Part shown: positions 37,832-50,362 of the stretch, one piece after another
Layout: every line of letters starts with the position of its first letter
Position numbering within the stretch: the stretch's first letter is position 1
Assembly: GCF_002994745.2 (NCBI RefSeq)
Contig: NC_037090.1
Span: forward strand, 11,963,501-12,027,500
Length of the DNA: 64,000 nt
Source of the DNA: Rosa chinensis
Lineage: Eukaryota > Streptophyta > Magnoliopsida > Rosales > Rosaceae
Direction: 5' to 3'
Translations under genes and position numbers: made by a program
Notes under the pieces: generated by a model
Databases searched by the model: none
What the model was told of the DNA's origin: nothing
Seen by the model: the letters and a program-made list of their open reading frames with translations, nothing else

Positions 37832-39999
37832 ACTATTTAGATAAATTACCTTATTATACTCCAGTACATCAAGCACATCATCACAATGCCACAATCTGCT
37901 GCGCTTTCCGAGCTCTCTTGTATTTTCCTGTCGAACAATTTCTTGACCCATTTCCTGGACTAAATCATGCATCCACAAGATTTTCCCTACTACGGTAATT
38001 AGAGATTTATCAATGAGAACTCTTAGACCAATGACAGGGTCAAAACCAAAACTTTCTAATATCTTTTCCACATATTCTTTGTCATTTCCTCTGAAGAAAC
38101 ATGCAATGTCTAAAAATATTTGCTTTTCCTTCTCATGCAAACCATCAAAGCCTATTATAAGTACAGACATAATTTTTCCTTCAGGGCTTTGTTTTAGTCT
38201 ACTAAAGGCACTTTTCCATTCAATTATGCTTTTACCAAATAAGAAAGGACCCAAAACTTCAAGTGCTAGAGGAAGGCCCTTGGCATAATTAACAAAATCC
38301 AGGGACAATTCCATGTAATCTCTCTGAGGATAATCACTCTTGAAGGCTTTCCAACTAAAAAGCTGAAGGGCTTCCTCATTTCTCAATTCCTTAACCTTAT
38401 ACCTTCTATCCACTCCATGAGCATTCAATAAATGTTCATTTCTTGTTGTTACAATGATCCTACTCCCTTGACCAAACCAGTCATCGCTTCCTGCTAATGC
38501 TTGCAATTGTTCTAAACTATCAACATCATCAAGAATGATAAGGACCTTTTTATGGCGTAATCTGTGCTTGATCCCACTAATTCCATCATGGACATCCCAC
38601 CTTTGTGTAAAACTTTTGATCCGAACATCACGAAGGAGTTTTTCTTGTAAAGCAACAATACCATCTCTTTCTGAAACCTCTCTTACATTGTGAAGAAAGC
38701 TTCTAGATGGAAATTGATTGGCGATTTTGTCATAAAAAGCTTGTGCAAGAGTTGTTTTTCCTATGCCACCCATTCCTGATATACCTATGAATCCCACATC
38801 ATTCTCCTTTCTTATACCAGAACATAACTTCATTATTTCCTCTACACGGCAATCAATTCCAACAAGGTCTTTGGAAACAACTGAGAGTTCCCCAACCAAA
38901 TCACATCCTAACTTTTCAATAATCTTTTGAATAAATTCTGACTCATGCCTGAAAAGAACCGCGGTAACTTTGGCCAGTGAGAAGCTATAATTAATCAGTT
39001 ATCCAACTTTAACAAAGGATCACTGGGGTCGAAAAGAGAGCAATTGAAGTCAAAATGCTTGATGCTAGGTGCACCACATTAGTGTGTATAGTTCATAGTT
39101 TTAGAGCATTTAATAAGTACTATGTGAGAATCTAGCTAGGTTCTTCACTTTTCTAAGCTTTTAACTTGGTTTATAGGCATGATATCTATGTGTTTGCATT
39201 TGGGTAAGTTTAGTTGTATATGCATAGGTAGATGAAACCTTTTTTTGGATCATTGTCTTACTAGGTTGATTCAGAGTTTAAGCAGTCAAAGTTCCAAATT
39301 CAATTTCTAATCAGGAAGACAAGATATATGTCTAAACCACACGCATACTTCTGTAAAAGTCAATTCATGAAACAAAAACAAAAAAAACAAACAAAAAATT
39401 GCTAGGCTTTCTCAGAAGGTTAATGTTACGTACCCATCTTGTAGATGAAATCCGGAAAGATTGGCCACTTCAGTCAAAGCAGCTCTCCACCTTTGCACGT
39501 TTTCCAAGTTATCCTTGAAGCGTTCTTCATGTGCATCAAAGGCTTCTGCAAAGCTTCCAGTTTGTTTCCGTACATTTGATGGATCTACATTATAGAAAAT
39601 GGGAAGCACCGTCTGTCCCATCTCTTTCATGCACTGAACAATCTCAGCGAGTTCATCCAAGCACCACCTAGAAGAAGCATAGTTTCTCGAGAAAATAACA
39701 AGAGCAAACCTTGATTCTTGTATTGCTCGCCCGAGTTCTGATGAAATTGGTTTCCCTCTCTCAAGTTCATCATCCCTAAAGGTGGATATTCCTTCTCGTT
39801 TCAAAGCAAAATATAGATGATCTGTAAAGCTTTTACGGGTGTCCTCACCTCTGAAGCTGAGGAAGACATCATAGTTCCAAGGTGGATATGAAGAAGAGGA
39901 AGAAGGAAAAACTGAGGGGAAGGTTCTTTTGGTTGCCATGAAAGCCTTTGGAAACCTGCAGCTAAAGGAAAGGTTTCCAGAAGAAGCAATCAACTTCAT
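34428..39999 (-). CDS. TIR-NBS-LRR immune receptor
   Basis: Intracellular pathogen receptor. Seven exons give 1455 aa: 39434-39999, 37850-38948, 37201-37479, 36024-37118, 35224-35940, 35032-35118, 34428-34952. The TIR domain starts at YDVFLSFRGEDTRKSF (about residue 43) and keeps the catalytic-Glu block RWCLDELAEI. The NB-ARC domain has GMGGIGKTT (247-255), LIILDDVD, GSRIIVTTR, GLPLALEVLG and the MHD-type box WMHDLVQEMG. LRRs occupy about 570-1010. Two post-LRR (C-JID-like) segments follow: exon 5 (VFIIPGWFTNKSYSSFITIQ) and exon 7 (LPEWFCSVNGSSVTIPL). A second Met at residue 21 is an alternative start. All boundaries are GT-AG and the frame is open, so the gene looks functional. Confidence 0.93.
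37795..37826. repeat. (TA)n microsatellite in TNL intron 2
   Basis: A pure TA run lies just inside the intron after the NB-ARC exon donor at 37849. Confidence 0.95.
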
Positions 40000-40009
40000 A
40001 AATTTCACT

Positions 40010-40560
40010 TCTTAAAGCGAAAAAATAAAAATAAAGTTTTCATGCTCGAAGAAATAAAAATCTAAGTGAACTCTGTTTTCTGTTTTTCTTTTGTTACAAG
40101 AAGCAAAGATTATGCATATATACCTATCTTCCTGAAGAGCTGAAGAAGGCCATAGTTGACTTCAAACCAGACCAAGGAAGGCGTGATGTCTCCACTGTGG
40201 AGTCTGTGGGTCAGAAAAAGAACAACAAATTAGGATTTAGTAAGTAAGAGATGTCCAATAGGAAGACAAGCAGCTTTCAAAATTCAATTCTTTATCAAAA
40301 GAAAATATACTAACTAGGATTTAGAATCAAACAGGTACTGCATACCTATCCTCAAGCAAGCCATTGTTGAAGAACCTTCTTCAAACCAGAGTGAACAAGA
40401 AGTTCAATAGGATATGAAACAGAGAAGTGAATCAAATCCTGCGATTACTTAAATTCACAGAGAATAAAGGATGAAGACTGATCGGTACAATACAAAAGCT
40501 GATGATTACTTTAATAGACGAGAGACGAAGAGAAGTTGGATGGTTTTTTGGAGGGAGGAA
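40010..40560 (-). promoter_or_regulatory. TNL 5' leader region with duplicated segment
   Basis: Two related segments, 40123-40180 and 40347-40402, share CTATC.TC, AGCCATTGTTGA-like and CTTCAAACCAGA words. In the gene's direction each ends at a donor-like GGTA, so they may be alternative or duplicated leader exons. This is inference; no transcript evidence is available. Confidence 0.4.
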
Positions 40561-40808
40561 AAACGCGTTACACTTTACCTATAATGAAAGCCAAAACACT
40601 CAACGCGCAACATGTTGACTATTATTTTCTTTTTCAATTCCCCCAAAATGGGCAAAGTGGGAATATTCTACCTATTTGTCAATATAAAAAAAAAGGAAAT
40701 ATATAGAATTTGAGATAGAAACTCATAACAATCCGTTCTTTAAAAGAAATGGGAATTTCTGGTATGATAGGTCCGACCTCAGTTAGTCATCTTGTAATGG
40801 GTCACTTA

Positions 40809-41058
40809 GAGTAAGTCCACCCGTTGAGGTTGGCAGGTCAATACTATTCTCTACTTTTTACCTTTCATTTCCACCATTTAGGTTGGCAGGTCAGATACTG
40901 TTCACAAAAGGTCATTCTGGGTCAATTTCTTGACCTGCCAACTGACATTCAGTGACCTTTTGTGAATAGTATCTGACCTGCCAAGCTAAATGGTGAAAAT
41001 GAAAGACAAAAAACAGTGAATAGTATTGACCTGCCAACCTCAACGGGTGGACTTGCTC
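40809..41058. mobile_element. PIF/Harbinger (Tourist-like) MITE
   Basis: A 250-bp near-perfect palindrome: GAGTAAGTCCACCCGTTGAG at the left pairs with its complement at the right end (GGACTTGCTC), and the similarity continues almost to the centre. TTA flanks both sides (40806-40808, 41059-41061), the target site of this superfamily. A transcript would fold into one long hairpin. Confidence 0.88.
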
Positions 41059-41061
41059 TTA

Positions 41062-41970
41062 AGCTACCTACGTATCTTGAATATCTTGAGTGTTTTAACA
41101 TTTGGAGTCCTTGTCCTCTAGAGTGGTTGAGGTTAATTTAATGGCCGGGTTAAGATTAATTTAATGGCCGACCCTTAACTTGAGCAAACTAGGCCTGTCA
41201 ATTTCTATTTTTATTTCTTATTTTATTTTTTATAGGAGGCTTTGAACGGCGATGTATTTTATTTTGTTGCACGAGGCTTTTAACAACGAATAGTTTGTCA
41301 ATAAACATTATGGGGCTCATTGTCAATAAACATAAGCCCAGGGCTAGCCCTGCGTTTTTGCCTTAAATCTTGATGTTTTTGGTTCTATTGTAGTGGAGAT
41401 AATCACAATCATTAAGGCAATTAGCTTCTTAGGTTTGCAATCAAAAACATATTTGGTTAGAGAGGTTGATTCATCTCTAGTGTTTGATTATATTGGCAGT
41501 TTTCTTATTCCTTGGCAGTTTTTGGTTTGATTAAATATCAGATTCCTCAATGACTTTTAGAACTTCCATAATTTTAGGGAAGAGAACAAAGCTGACAAAT
41601 TATTATACATCTTCTTTTAATTTGGTGTGGTGGGATGCACCTCTTTCTTTGTTTTTGTTAATCCATTTTTCGGAAATATTGGTTTCGGTCCTCTTACTAT
41701 TGCTTTTCTAATAAATTGGAGGGATATTCCTCTCTTATCTTCAATCACTCACAAAAGAAAAGAAAAAATATACGAACAACAAAGACAACACCTTATCCAT
41801 GTAATGGGATGAGAATTTTTGGTCGAACAACCCTTCTGGTAGGGTGGTCTGACAAAGGACCCTCTCCCTCTTTGCCTATGCCTATAGCTCCTTAAGACTT
41901 GAAGAATTATCCTTTTAGCAATTTTCTTATATTTCAACTCCTAGTCGAGATAATATATTTCATAACAAAA
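41062..41970. other. Spacer, AT-rich
   Basis: A short direct repeat TTAATTTAATGGCCG appears twice near 41133-41170. No gene recognised. Confidence 0.55.
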
Positions 41971-41971
41971 C

Positions 41972-42005
<34 letters not shown>

Positions 42006-42098
42006 TTTTAATCCCCACCCCTCCCCACCCATGATGGGGCTCGAACTCCTGACCTCCCAAATGAGAGTTCAGAGCCTTACCACCCCACCAACACACAC
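41971..42098 (-). mobile_element. Short tRNA-derived SINE-like element
   Basis: On the - strand GGTGGGGTGGTAAGGC (A-box-like) and GGAGTTCGAGCCCC (B box, 42036-42049) precede a C-rich to A-rich tail ending in a long A-tract (T's at 41972-42009 on +). It is only about 100 bp without the tail, so it may be a truncated copy. Confidence 0.5.
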
Positions 42099-42277
42099 AC
42101 ACTAAACATGAACAATACAGTTCAAGTCGGAGTTCGGATTGCTCTGGTGAAACCATAACAAATTTGATACTGGTTTAAGAAATCCAAAGATACTAGTGTA
42201 CAATTTCTTCCATGTAAAATGGGATAGACAAACTTCCCTGGATTAAAAAAAGAGGCTTCATTTGTTAATCATCGGTC

Positions 42278-43893
42278 TCAAATTTCACCATCCCACAATT
42301 CATCTAGGCTTTTATAAGGACTACAGCTCTCATGGATTGCAAAATCACCACGGAGGAGCCTTTGCTGCATTAATAGCAAGATATGTCAGTAGACAAGTAT
42401 TATGTATGATTGAAATCATGTACACCACCGCTGTTGATGAATGTTACATGTATATTCAGGCGTATTACCTGGTGAATATCTGAGAATTTTGAGAAGAGCT
42501 CTGAAGGAATGCACCAGTCAAATAAACTTCGATTTTCCTTGATCCTTGATTCGTTTACGCTCTTTGGAAGGATACTGTGTCCACTCTGAATACCCCAACG
42601 AAGGGCTACTTGTGCCGGTGACTTGTGAAGTTTTTCAGCAACTTCAACCAATAGTGGTTCCTTCAATATTTCCCCCTTCACCCAAGACCCTGGAGAACCA
42701 AGAGGAGAATACGCCTGAAAGGAAGATATAGGAAACAGATGACTAATGGCCTAGTTCAACAGTTTGGTAATATAACATGTGTCAGAAAATCTTACCGATA
42801 AATGAATACCAGTTGATTTGCACAAGTTGTGGAGAGAATGTTGTTGCCAGACAGGATGACACTCAACTTGATCTACTGCAGGTGGAACTTTTGCATAACT
42901 AAGGAGGTCTTGCAGCTTCTTAGTCGAGAAGTTGCTCACACCAATTGCACGTGCCTGACCGGATGCGTACAGGCCTTCCATTGCATTCCATGTCTCTGGA
43001 AGGCACAATGGAGCCATGACTTCCGGAGTCAAACCCTGTGACCCGGGCTTTGTACGAAGTGGCCAGTGAATCTGTCGAAGGTTGTTCCACAAAATCATTC
43101 TACATTCTTCATTATCACAAAATCTTAAGTTCCAGTTTAAAGTTCTAGATGCTTACAAGGTATAGATCAATGTAGTCAAGCTGTAGGTTTTCTAAAGACT
43201 TGCTTAGTGCCTTAGCAACATCTTCTGGTGCATGGTCACTGCACCTGTAGATGTCACAAAGAGTTGAAAGAAGCGATATAAGCTTCCATTGGTTACTGCT
43301 CAAGCTTAATATTGGTTCTAAACTCATAGCCAACTCTATCAGTTTCATTAAGAAGTTACGAAAAACAAAATTAAGAACATTTATGTATGCAAGTTATTCA
43401 GCAGCAGAATGACCACATACCATAGCTTAGATGTTATAAAGATTTCACTGCGATGCACTACACCAGTAGAAAATAGTTCCTTCAGTGCAACCCCTATCTG
43501 CTCGGTATCAATACAACAAGCATGCGTGCACACACACATGAAGAACCAGCATAATGAGCATACAAGGGAAGAAAATGTAACAGGGTGTTATGAATTGATG
43601 AATTATTACCTCTTTTTCATTACCATAGACTGATGCACAGTCAATATGCCTGTAGCCATTCTGCATAACCAGGAAAAATTCTCCAGCATAAATTTTTCCC
43701 TAAAACAGAGCCTATACCTAACCATGTAAGCATACTTCAGGAACCTGTATCAAGAATGTACCTTCACTGCAGCAATGACAGCTTGACCGACCACACCTGG
43801 TTCAGCTTTCCATGTTCCAAGGCCAACAGAAGGAATCTTAGCTCCAGTATTCAGATCAAAATGCAGAGTTTCAGAATCTGTATCGTTACTCAT
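42278..43893 (-). CDS. Aldo-keto reductase, AKR4C-type (copy A)
   Basis: NADPH-dependent reductase of aldehydes and ketones, a (beta/alpha)8 barrel. Seven exons give 318 aa: 43762-43893, 43610-43660, 43421-43497, 43157-43244, 42796-43071, 42469-42714, 42278-42364. The tetrad is present: Asp51 and Tyr56 ([11 protein letters not shown]), Lys85 (FITSKLW) and His118 (LYLIHWP). NADPH-binding blocks [13 protein letters not shown] and the C-terminal signature [12 protein letters not shown] are kept. Exon phases match the two copies downstream, showing tandem origin, though this copy is the most diverged and has four extra N-terminal residues. It looks intact. Confidence 0.93.
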
Positions 43894-44447
43894 GTTTTAT
43901 GTACTGAAAAGGTGAATAGAACCAAGATAAAGCATAAGATTAGCTTATTCGATTTCAAAAGTGACAGTAAGGTAACCCAATCACAAAATTGAAAGAATTC
44001 TCAAACAATAGTTGATGAAGGGAGGAAGATGTCGTTTACCTATTTGGATCAATTGTTGGAAGACAATGCAGGATACGTATTGTTAAGAGGCAATTCACCA
44101 ATGTATTATCTCTAAACACTCGACTGCTTACTTGTTTTCTCATCTCCAAAATTTTCTCGGAGTTTGATGATAAGGCATGAGCATGGTGAATGTTTTACTT
44201 GTTTAGACAGTCTTTTGCGGAAAAAAAGATGGATCTTTCACCATTCCTAAACCACAAAATAACAATAACAATAATTAGAAAGGAAACATCTTAATGACAA
44301 AAAGTGAGGGGAAAAAACCAAAATTACAAGAAGAAATGCATGGTGTATAAGTTTGCGAACTGCATAAAGACATGTGGTGCGAACAGCAATGCCGACCGCT
44401 CATACTGATTATTACTGTCAAACGTGAACAGGGAAACATATATTGTT
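43894..44447. other. Upstream region of AKR copy A
   Basis: AT-rich with no recognised gene. It would hold the promoter of copy A. Confidence 0.5.
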
Positions 44448-44746
44448 GGAAAAAATATCGTTTTAGTCACTCAACTTTCGCTTGATTAACACTTTGGTCA
44501 CTCATGTTTATAAAATCTCACTTTAGTCACTCAACTTTAACTCCGACTATTACTTTAGTCCGCCAGTGAATTTTTTCAATAAAAAAAAGTCACATGACAC
44601 CTAACATGCCATTTTTTAAAGGTAATTTTCGTCCTATAATTTCAGAAAATTTCAACCTATATTCAAACCAAAGGTCTCACATCTCTTCAACATCTTAAAA
44701 TAACCCTTGAGATTATATAGTTGAGTGACTAAAACTATATTTTTCC
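44448..44746. mobile_element. MITE with 28-bp inverted ends
   Basis: The left end GGAAAAAATATCGTTTTAGT continues as CACTCAACTTT; the right end is its complement (AGTTGAGTGACTAAAAC, then TATATTTTTCC). Three more copies of the word TTTAGTCACTCAA or its variant lie inside. I could not see a clear target duplication, so the superfamily is undecided (Mutator-like is likely). Confidence 0.6.
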
Positions 44747-45257
44747 GCAAAAGTTGAGTGCATTCCTGCTAGATTATTGAACTATTTCAAGTCCTGCTTA
44801 CAAGTACAGAAGGATAAAATTAGCCGCGCATTGATTGCATGAGATGCGGCTCATTCTTTCATATATCTTTCTATGGCCAACACATACAACATAACTGAAT
44901 TGAATTCTAGCAGGCAACTGCCCAAGAATTCACCAGACCTAAAAATTGATCGGTAGTTGCTCCTCCCGATGAAGCCGGGAAACTTTCAAACTTATCAAGG
45001 AAAACTAATTATTATTTGAGTCTTAAAAGAGGGGAAACACCATCCATTAATAAAAACCATTTCCAAGTTATAAATATGTCCCCTGTTTTTTAAGTGTACA
45101 AAGGGACTCACATGATCAAAACTGCCTCGACACTGGTTCATTGGTTGCAATCTACTATTCCTATCTTGTTCATCCTTCTGAATTGATTTGCAATCCTACT
45201 ACCCTCTATCCAACACGTGAAAGCAACAATCACTGCTCCAACACGTGAAAGCAACAA
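44747..45257. other. Spacer downstream of the MAM33-like gene
   Basis: AT-rich. A short tandem CCAACACGTGAAAGCAACAATCACTGCTC unit (two copies, 45210-45264) overlaps the stop codon of the neighbouring gene; no other feature seen. Confidence 0.6.
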
Positions 45258-46409
45258 TCACTGCTCAATAAAACCTTTTAGGTTCTTCAACCACATCAAG
45301 TACTCTCTGAAGTCTTTGTTCCTCATATACTCCTGCAAGAACTTAGTTATGCTCGACTTGATCCCTCGAACCTCCAGATATTTCTGCAAGGCCTTCTGGA
45401 AGCTCTCATCCAAGTCACTGGTGAAGAAAACAAAAAACAAATCGTATCAGACCATGAACAAACTGAATAAAAGCATACATAATAGAACAGAACAATCATC
45501 ATTCCCACGACAAGCTTACCTAAAATTAGGCCCTTCATATGCAATCCGTTTCGATCCTTCAGAATCCTCTGGCTGCCTCATCGACAAGCTATCGACGCAA
45601 ATCTCATCAGAAAAGGCAGTGAGCCCAAACTCCAGCTCCTGCTCATTTCCTTTCGAAACACTCACAACCATTGGAATCCCAGTGTCTTCATTCTCCTCCT
45701 CATCATCATTGTCTTCGGTGGAAGAAACATTAGGAATATCGACCGCCACTTTGATGATTTCTCCATCGAATTCTCTTCTGAGCATTATGGTCTGCTCTCC
45801 AGCATTGTCTACTATTTCAAAAGGAAACCCATCTGCAACCTCACCCACCTAGTACGTGTCACATTACACAAACCCATTCCTCAATTAGGTAAAACTTGAT
45901 TCACTGAAAAAGTGAAAATCCAATTCAAAATGAAAAAAAGATGGCAAACCGCAAAAAGAACAGCAGTACTTCAATTTGGGGAAAACAAATGCAAACCCAT
46001 TACTCAATTACTAATTATTCAAAATTCAATTCATCGAAAACCCATTTAAGAATTAAAACAAATGAAAACAAAGATGACTCATTTATCCCGAAATGAAATG
46101 AAATTTTGGGGAAATGAACAGAAACTGAAATTAGGCACTGACCTTATAATTTTCTATGTCCTCTTCGGCGACCTTGATCTCAGACTCGAGAGCTCCGACT
46201 ACCCTTTCGTCGGTGGCCGGTTTCATGGCGGTGGCGGTAGCGGCGGAGAAATGCCGAAATGGAACAGAGCATTCTCGGGTGATCTCACCGCCGAAATTGG
46301 GGACGGTGGAGAATCGGCTGTGAAAGGTTGTTGCAGAACCGACGGTGCGGAGCACGAAGGAGAATAAGGAGTAGGATGGCCTGCGAAGCATCGACGAGAA
46401 CAAAGCCAT
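45258..46409 (-). CDS. Mitochondrial glycoprotein family (MAM33/p32-like)
   Basis: Three exons give 251 aa: 46143-46409, 45520-45848, 45258-45417. The N-terminus MALFSSMLRRPSYSLFSFVL is Arg/Ser-rich, a likely matrix targeting signal. The core has the family order: ALESEIKVAEEDIEN, then a beta-rich part with FPFEIVDNAGEQTIMLRREF. An acidic loop (NDDEEENED), AYEGPNFRSDLDESFQKAL and the C-terminal helix YLEVRGIKSSITKFLQEY, then EYLMWLKNLKGFI, follow. p32 proteins form acidic trimers in the mitochondrial matrix and are tied to ribosome or splicing assembly. It sits between aldo-keto reductase copies A and B in the same orientation with no evident functional link. Confidence 0.9.
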
Positions 46410-47233
46410 CAGGGTTTTAGGAGTAGCTGCGTTTCAGACTTCGAGCTTTGCTTAGGGTTTTACAGAGGTTTGGAGTCAGTGATATTGGACCTATGGTTTT
46501 AAGGAAACAATAATAAGGCCGGTTATAAACAAGCCCAACAGAATTTAGAAGTTAAATTTGAGGGAAAATGATCATTTACCTAATTTTGGGCTAAAATTGA
46601 GTAAGTGGTCACGACCCCATATATATATAAAGACACAGACACACATACGGTAATATCTAAGGATTTTTTTGATAGACCCACTTTTCGATCGTATATCCAC
46701 ATCTCGACCGTTCAGGTTTTAGGTCTTAATGTATAAATCAATTCTGCAAATTCTCAGTCAAATTGATGATTGTTAAAGTATTGAACTAGATTAAATCAAT
46801 GAACGAATCGAATCTGTCAAACATGAACTATTCATGTCTATAATTGTAAATCGCAGTTTTGAATGTCTTAATTATCAGTAGTTTCACTTACCATCTAACC
46901 GCGCGTGCTATTCACACACCAAACATAACCGTGGTCCACCTCCACCAAGGTCTATAGTAGAATTTTCGGTTAAAGAATTAAAGATTACTCAAATCTAATG
47001 CAATGCAATAGTTTCAGAAAGGAATCTTGATGTACTTCTGATTGTAAGTAGGATAACCGATAACGTCATAAAACAACATTAAGAGTTATATTTTCAGCAA
47101 TGTTTAAATAAACTGAAGAAAAGTTTACAACTTTGTGATCAAATTGGTTTGGGAGGTTATGATGATCATAATCCCTAGTTCCATACCCATAAAAATCCAA
47201 TTCAGTTGAAGAATATGTGCACTGGCTGACTTC
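46410..47233. other. Upstream region of the MAM33-like gene
   Basis: No gene recognised. The part near 46620-46640 is an AT run, and the rest resembles dispersed plant repeats without clear ends. Confidence 0.5.
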
Positions 47234-49454
47234 CTAGATTTCGCCATCCCACAATTCCTCAACACTCCTGTAGGGACCAAAAGTGTCATGAACAAATGAA
47301 GTCCCTCTTACCAGTCTAGCCTGCATACATCAAAATCAATGGAGTAGTAAGGAGCAAAGACAAAACACAATTCCTCCTGACGAACCTAATCCCAAATCCC
47401 AAAGAATTCCCTATTTGAAGATGCAAGGATAACTCCAAGTGAGGTCTAGAATGTTTTAGCAACAGTAATATAGTGGTGCGATGTGTTTATTGGTATTGAT
47501 CGAGGTGAAGCTTATCAGATGTTGGCAAAACTTTTGATGGTGGGGACTCGCTGGGGAGGTTATAAGACTAATACCAGTAAATACTTGCCTGCTCAATTTG
47601 AGAAAGCTTGGTGAACAAGTCCTCTGGGATAGACCAGCCAAAGACATCGAAGTTCTGCTTGATCCTTGCTTCATTAGTACTCTTTGGAAGAACACTATGA
47701 CCCGTTTGCAGACCCCATCGAAGAGAAACTTGTGCAGCAGTTTTCCCTAGTTTCTCTGCAACCGTGTTCAGAACCGGATTCTCAAGGACGTCACTTTTGA
47801 TCCATGTGGTGCCAGGAGAACCAAGCGGTGAATATCCCTGAAAGATAAATTCACAGTTCTTTCAGCTAAATCAAAATGCTGAGAAAAGTAAAAATTTGCC
47901 AATTAAACATAGGTAAACTAGTTGGATGAATGAAGACAGTGAACACAGAAATTGTACTTTAATACTTGCATACTCACAGATACATGAACTCCCTTGGATT
48001 TACAGAATAAATGTAGCTTGGCCTGCTGCCATGAAGGATGACACTCCACTTGGTTAACAGCAGGAAGAACGCGTGCCACATCCAGCAAATCTGACAGCTT
48101 CTTTGTAGAGAAATTGCTCACACCAATAGCTCGAGCCTTACCCAAATCATAGAGAGATTCCATTGCTCTCCATGTGGCAGGGATATCTGGTTGTATAAGG
48201 TTTTCGGGACTAAAATCTACTGAGCCCTTCTTCAACCGCACTGGCCAATGCATCTTCATATTGTCAGAAGGAAATTAGTTCCAGCTAAAGAATGTCCACA
48301 AGATGGTATGACAAAATAACAAATTCATGATGATGAAGTTGGTGCTAATTATCTGTAATTTGAACTGATATCTAGATAGGGCAACACAGCCAGACTGAAG
48401 GGGATCGGTTAACACATCAAAAAAATGGGAGAGAGATGGCTCTGACCTCAGCAAACTTTAACAGAAGAAATATGCAGATTTCAACTTGAACAAACCTACT
48501 AGAGACTCTACAGTATACCAAACCCCTGAAAACATTCTGATAATGCACAAATTGTTCCACCATGCTGCAATATCTTGAGAATAAGCATTGAAAACATAAT
48601 ACGTACAAGGTACAAGTCAACATAATCCAGCTGCAAGTCTCTCAAAGTCTTTTCCAATGCCACTGTTACATCTTCTGGGGCATGATCAGTACACCTGTGA
48701 ATTGTATATTTCTTTTAGAAATTTAGAAACTACCTAATTTTAAAGGAACCTTAAGGTTTTAGTTAAGCTGAAAACAGCTCACATCTCACGGCAGGACCAT
48801 TTTAGATCTTTAGCATAAACATTTATCAATGCTCATAAATCATAACAACAGTACTCGATTTAAAATAAAACAAACCAGAGTTTGGAAGTAATCCACAAAT
48901 CCCCACGCTTCACCACACCATCTTCGAACAACTTCTTCAGAACCAAACCAATCTACAACAAGTCCAAAACGACATCTTTATCACAACAAAATCCAAGCAG
49001 CAACTTAAACATCTCCACAGAATGAGCCAAACACACAGAATAAGAATTGATTAGAAAAAGAAAAAGAAAAAAAAACGAAAGGCAATCAATTAGATCCAAA
49101 AACGTACTCTTAAACACAGTGATACAAATACACAGATATTAAAGAAAATAAAGCTATAACTTTGAAGCAACTCGGCAAGAAAACAATTGCAATTTACCTC
49201 CTTTTCATTTCCATAGCGTTGAGCACAATCAATGTGGCGATACCCTGCCTGTAATTAGTGGAATCACATGTGTGATCAGTTTAGTGTTAAATTAGCCAAA
49301 TCAATCGAGATTCAAATCGGAGAAAAAGGAAGACCTTGACGGCGGTGGCAACGGCGTCGCCGACGACACCAGGGCTGGATTGCCAGGTCCCTAATCCCAA
49401 AGACGGGATCTTGGCTCCGGTGTTCAACTCAAAGAACTGAATTTCATTCGCCAT
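47234..49454 (-). CDS. Aldo-keto reductase, AKR4C-type (copy B)
   Basis: Seven exons give 315 aa: 49335-49454, 49198-49248, 48876-48952, 48607-48694, 47978-48253, 47589-47837, 47234-47320. The tetrad is Asp47, Tyr52 (CAQRYGNE), Lys81 (ITSKLW) and His114, here in MHWP where the relatives have IHWP. Both active-site tryptophans (83 and 115) are kept. The end is [14 protein letters not shown]. The last intron starts with GC (CAG|GCAAGT) where copies A and C have GT. It is about 85-90% like copy C by eye, so these two are the younger pair. Confidence 0.93.
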
Positions 49455-49637
49455 TTTCGAAGCGAGAGAGTGAGGCAGGCGTCAGGCCTCTTGGAGAAGA
49501 TCTTTATATATGGGGAGAGCGGGAGAGAACGTTACGTCTCTGACTAACTGTTTGACTGCCGTTTTTTATTTGATTAACTCTCTAAAATTTTATAAAATAA
49601 AGGCGAAATTTATTCTTTATGATACAACACACTTTAA

Positions 49638-49960
49638 GAGCATCTCCAACAGTAGAATTTATTTTTTAGTTAAATTTAGCTAAACTTGTAATTATTTAAC
49701 AATGTTGCTCCATCAATGATAGCTATTTGTAAGTGATATATTATGTTTCATCGAATCGTAAACTGACATGTGGACAAAAGATGAGAGAGAAATATAACTT
49801 TTGCTTTAGCTATGTAGGATTTTCTAGCTAAATATAGCTAGCCAATTTAGCTAAAGTTAAATATAGCTAAGCTATAGCTAGTCTGTTGGAGCTGAATTTT
49901 GCTTCAAAAATAGTTAAATATAGCTAAAAATTAAATTTAACTACTCTGTTGGAGATGCTC
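49638..49960. mobile_element. Tourist-like MITE in front of AKR copy B
   Basis: GAGCATCTCCAACAG at the left and CTGTTGGAGATGCTC at the right are perfect inverted ends of a 323-bp AT-rich element, flanked by TAA on both sides (49635-49637, 49961-49963). TAG-C-rich words repeat inside. It lies about 180 bp upstream of the copy B start codon and so may be within its promoter. Confidence 0.88.
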
Positions 49961-49963
49961 TAA

Positions 49964-50362
49964 GGCCCTCAAATTAATCAGTGTAGAGTATGAAGTTCAT
50001 TTGTTTAAAGGCCAGACAAAATGTTGTTCCATGAATCTGCAAGGTAGGAATCCTATTTCAAGTTTCTAGCAAAGCAAGCTTCAACACAAATTTCGGTTCA
50101 ACATGAAGCAAAAAAGGTTTGGCCCCAGAAGGCTCGAATAATATGAGCATTGGAAAGCATGGTGTATTCGGTTAGTCCAACAAGCCAAGCACAACGCTGA
50201 GCAATAGTTGTTTTAGCTCAAGTTGCCATCAAGACAAGCAAAGCAAAGCACTGAGCTTACAAGAATACAAGTACCATAACCATTCACGGTCTCATACAAA
50301 TCATAAAAATCCACTCTCACTCTTAAATATATGCTCCCAAGCTCAGCACTCATCTGGCATTT
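49964..50362. other. Spacer between AKR copies B and C
   Basis: This holds the 3' flank of copy C; nothing else seen. Confidence 0.6.

Noticed and set aside
43421..43497. Frameshift in AKR copy A exon 3
   Set aside because: A first reading suggested a missing base; re-reading the bases at the 43440 line break gives the full 77 nt and the normal FITSKLW.
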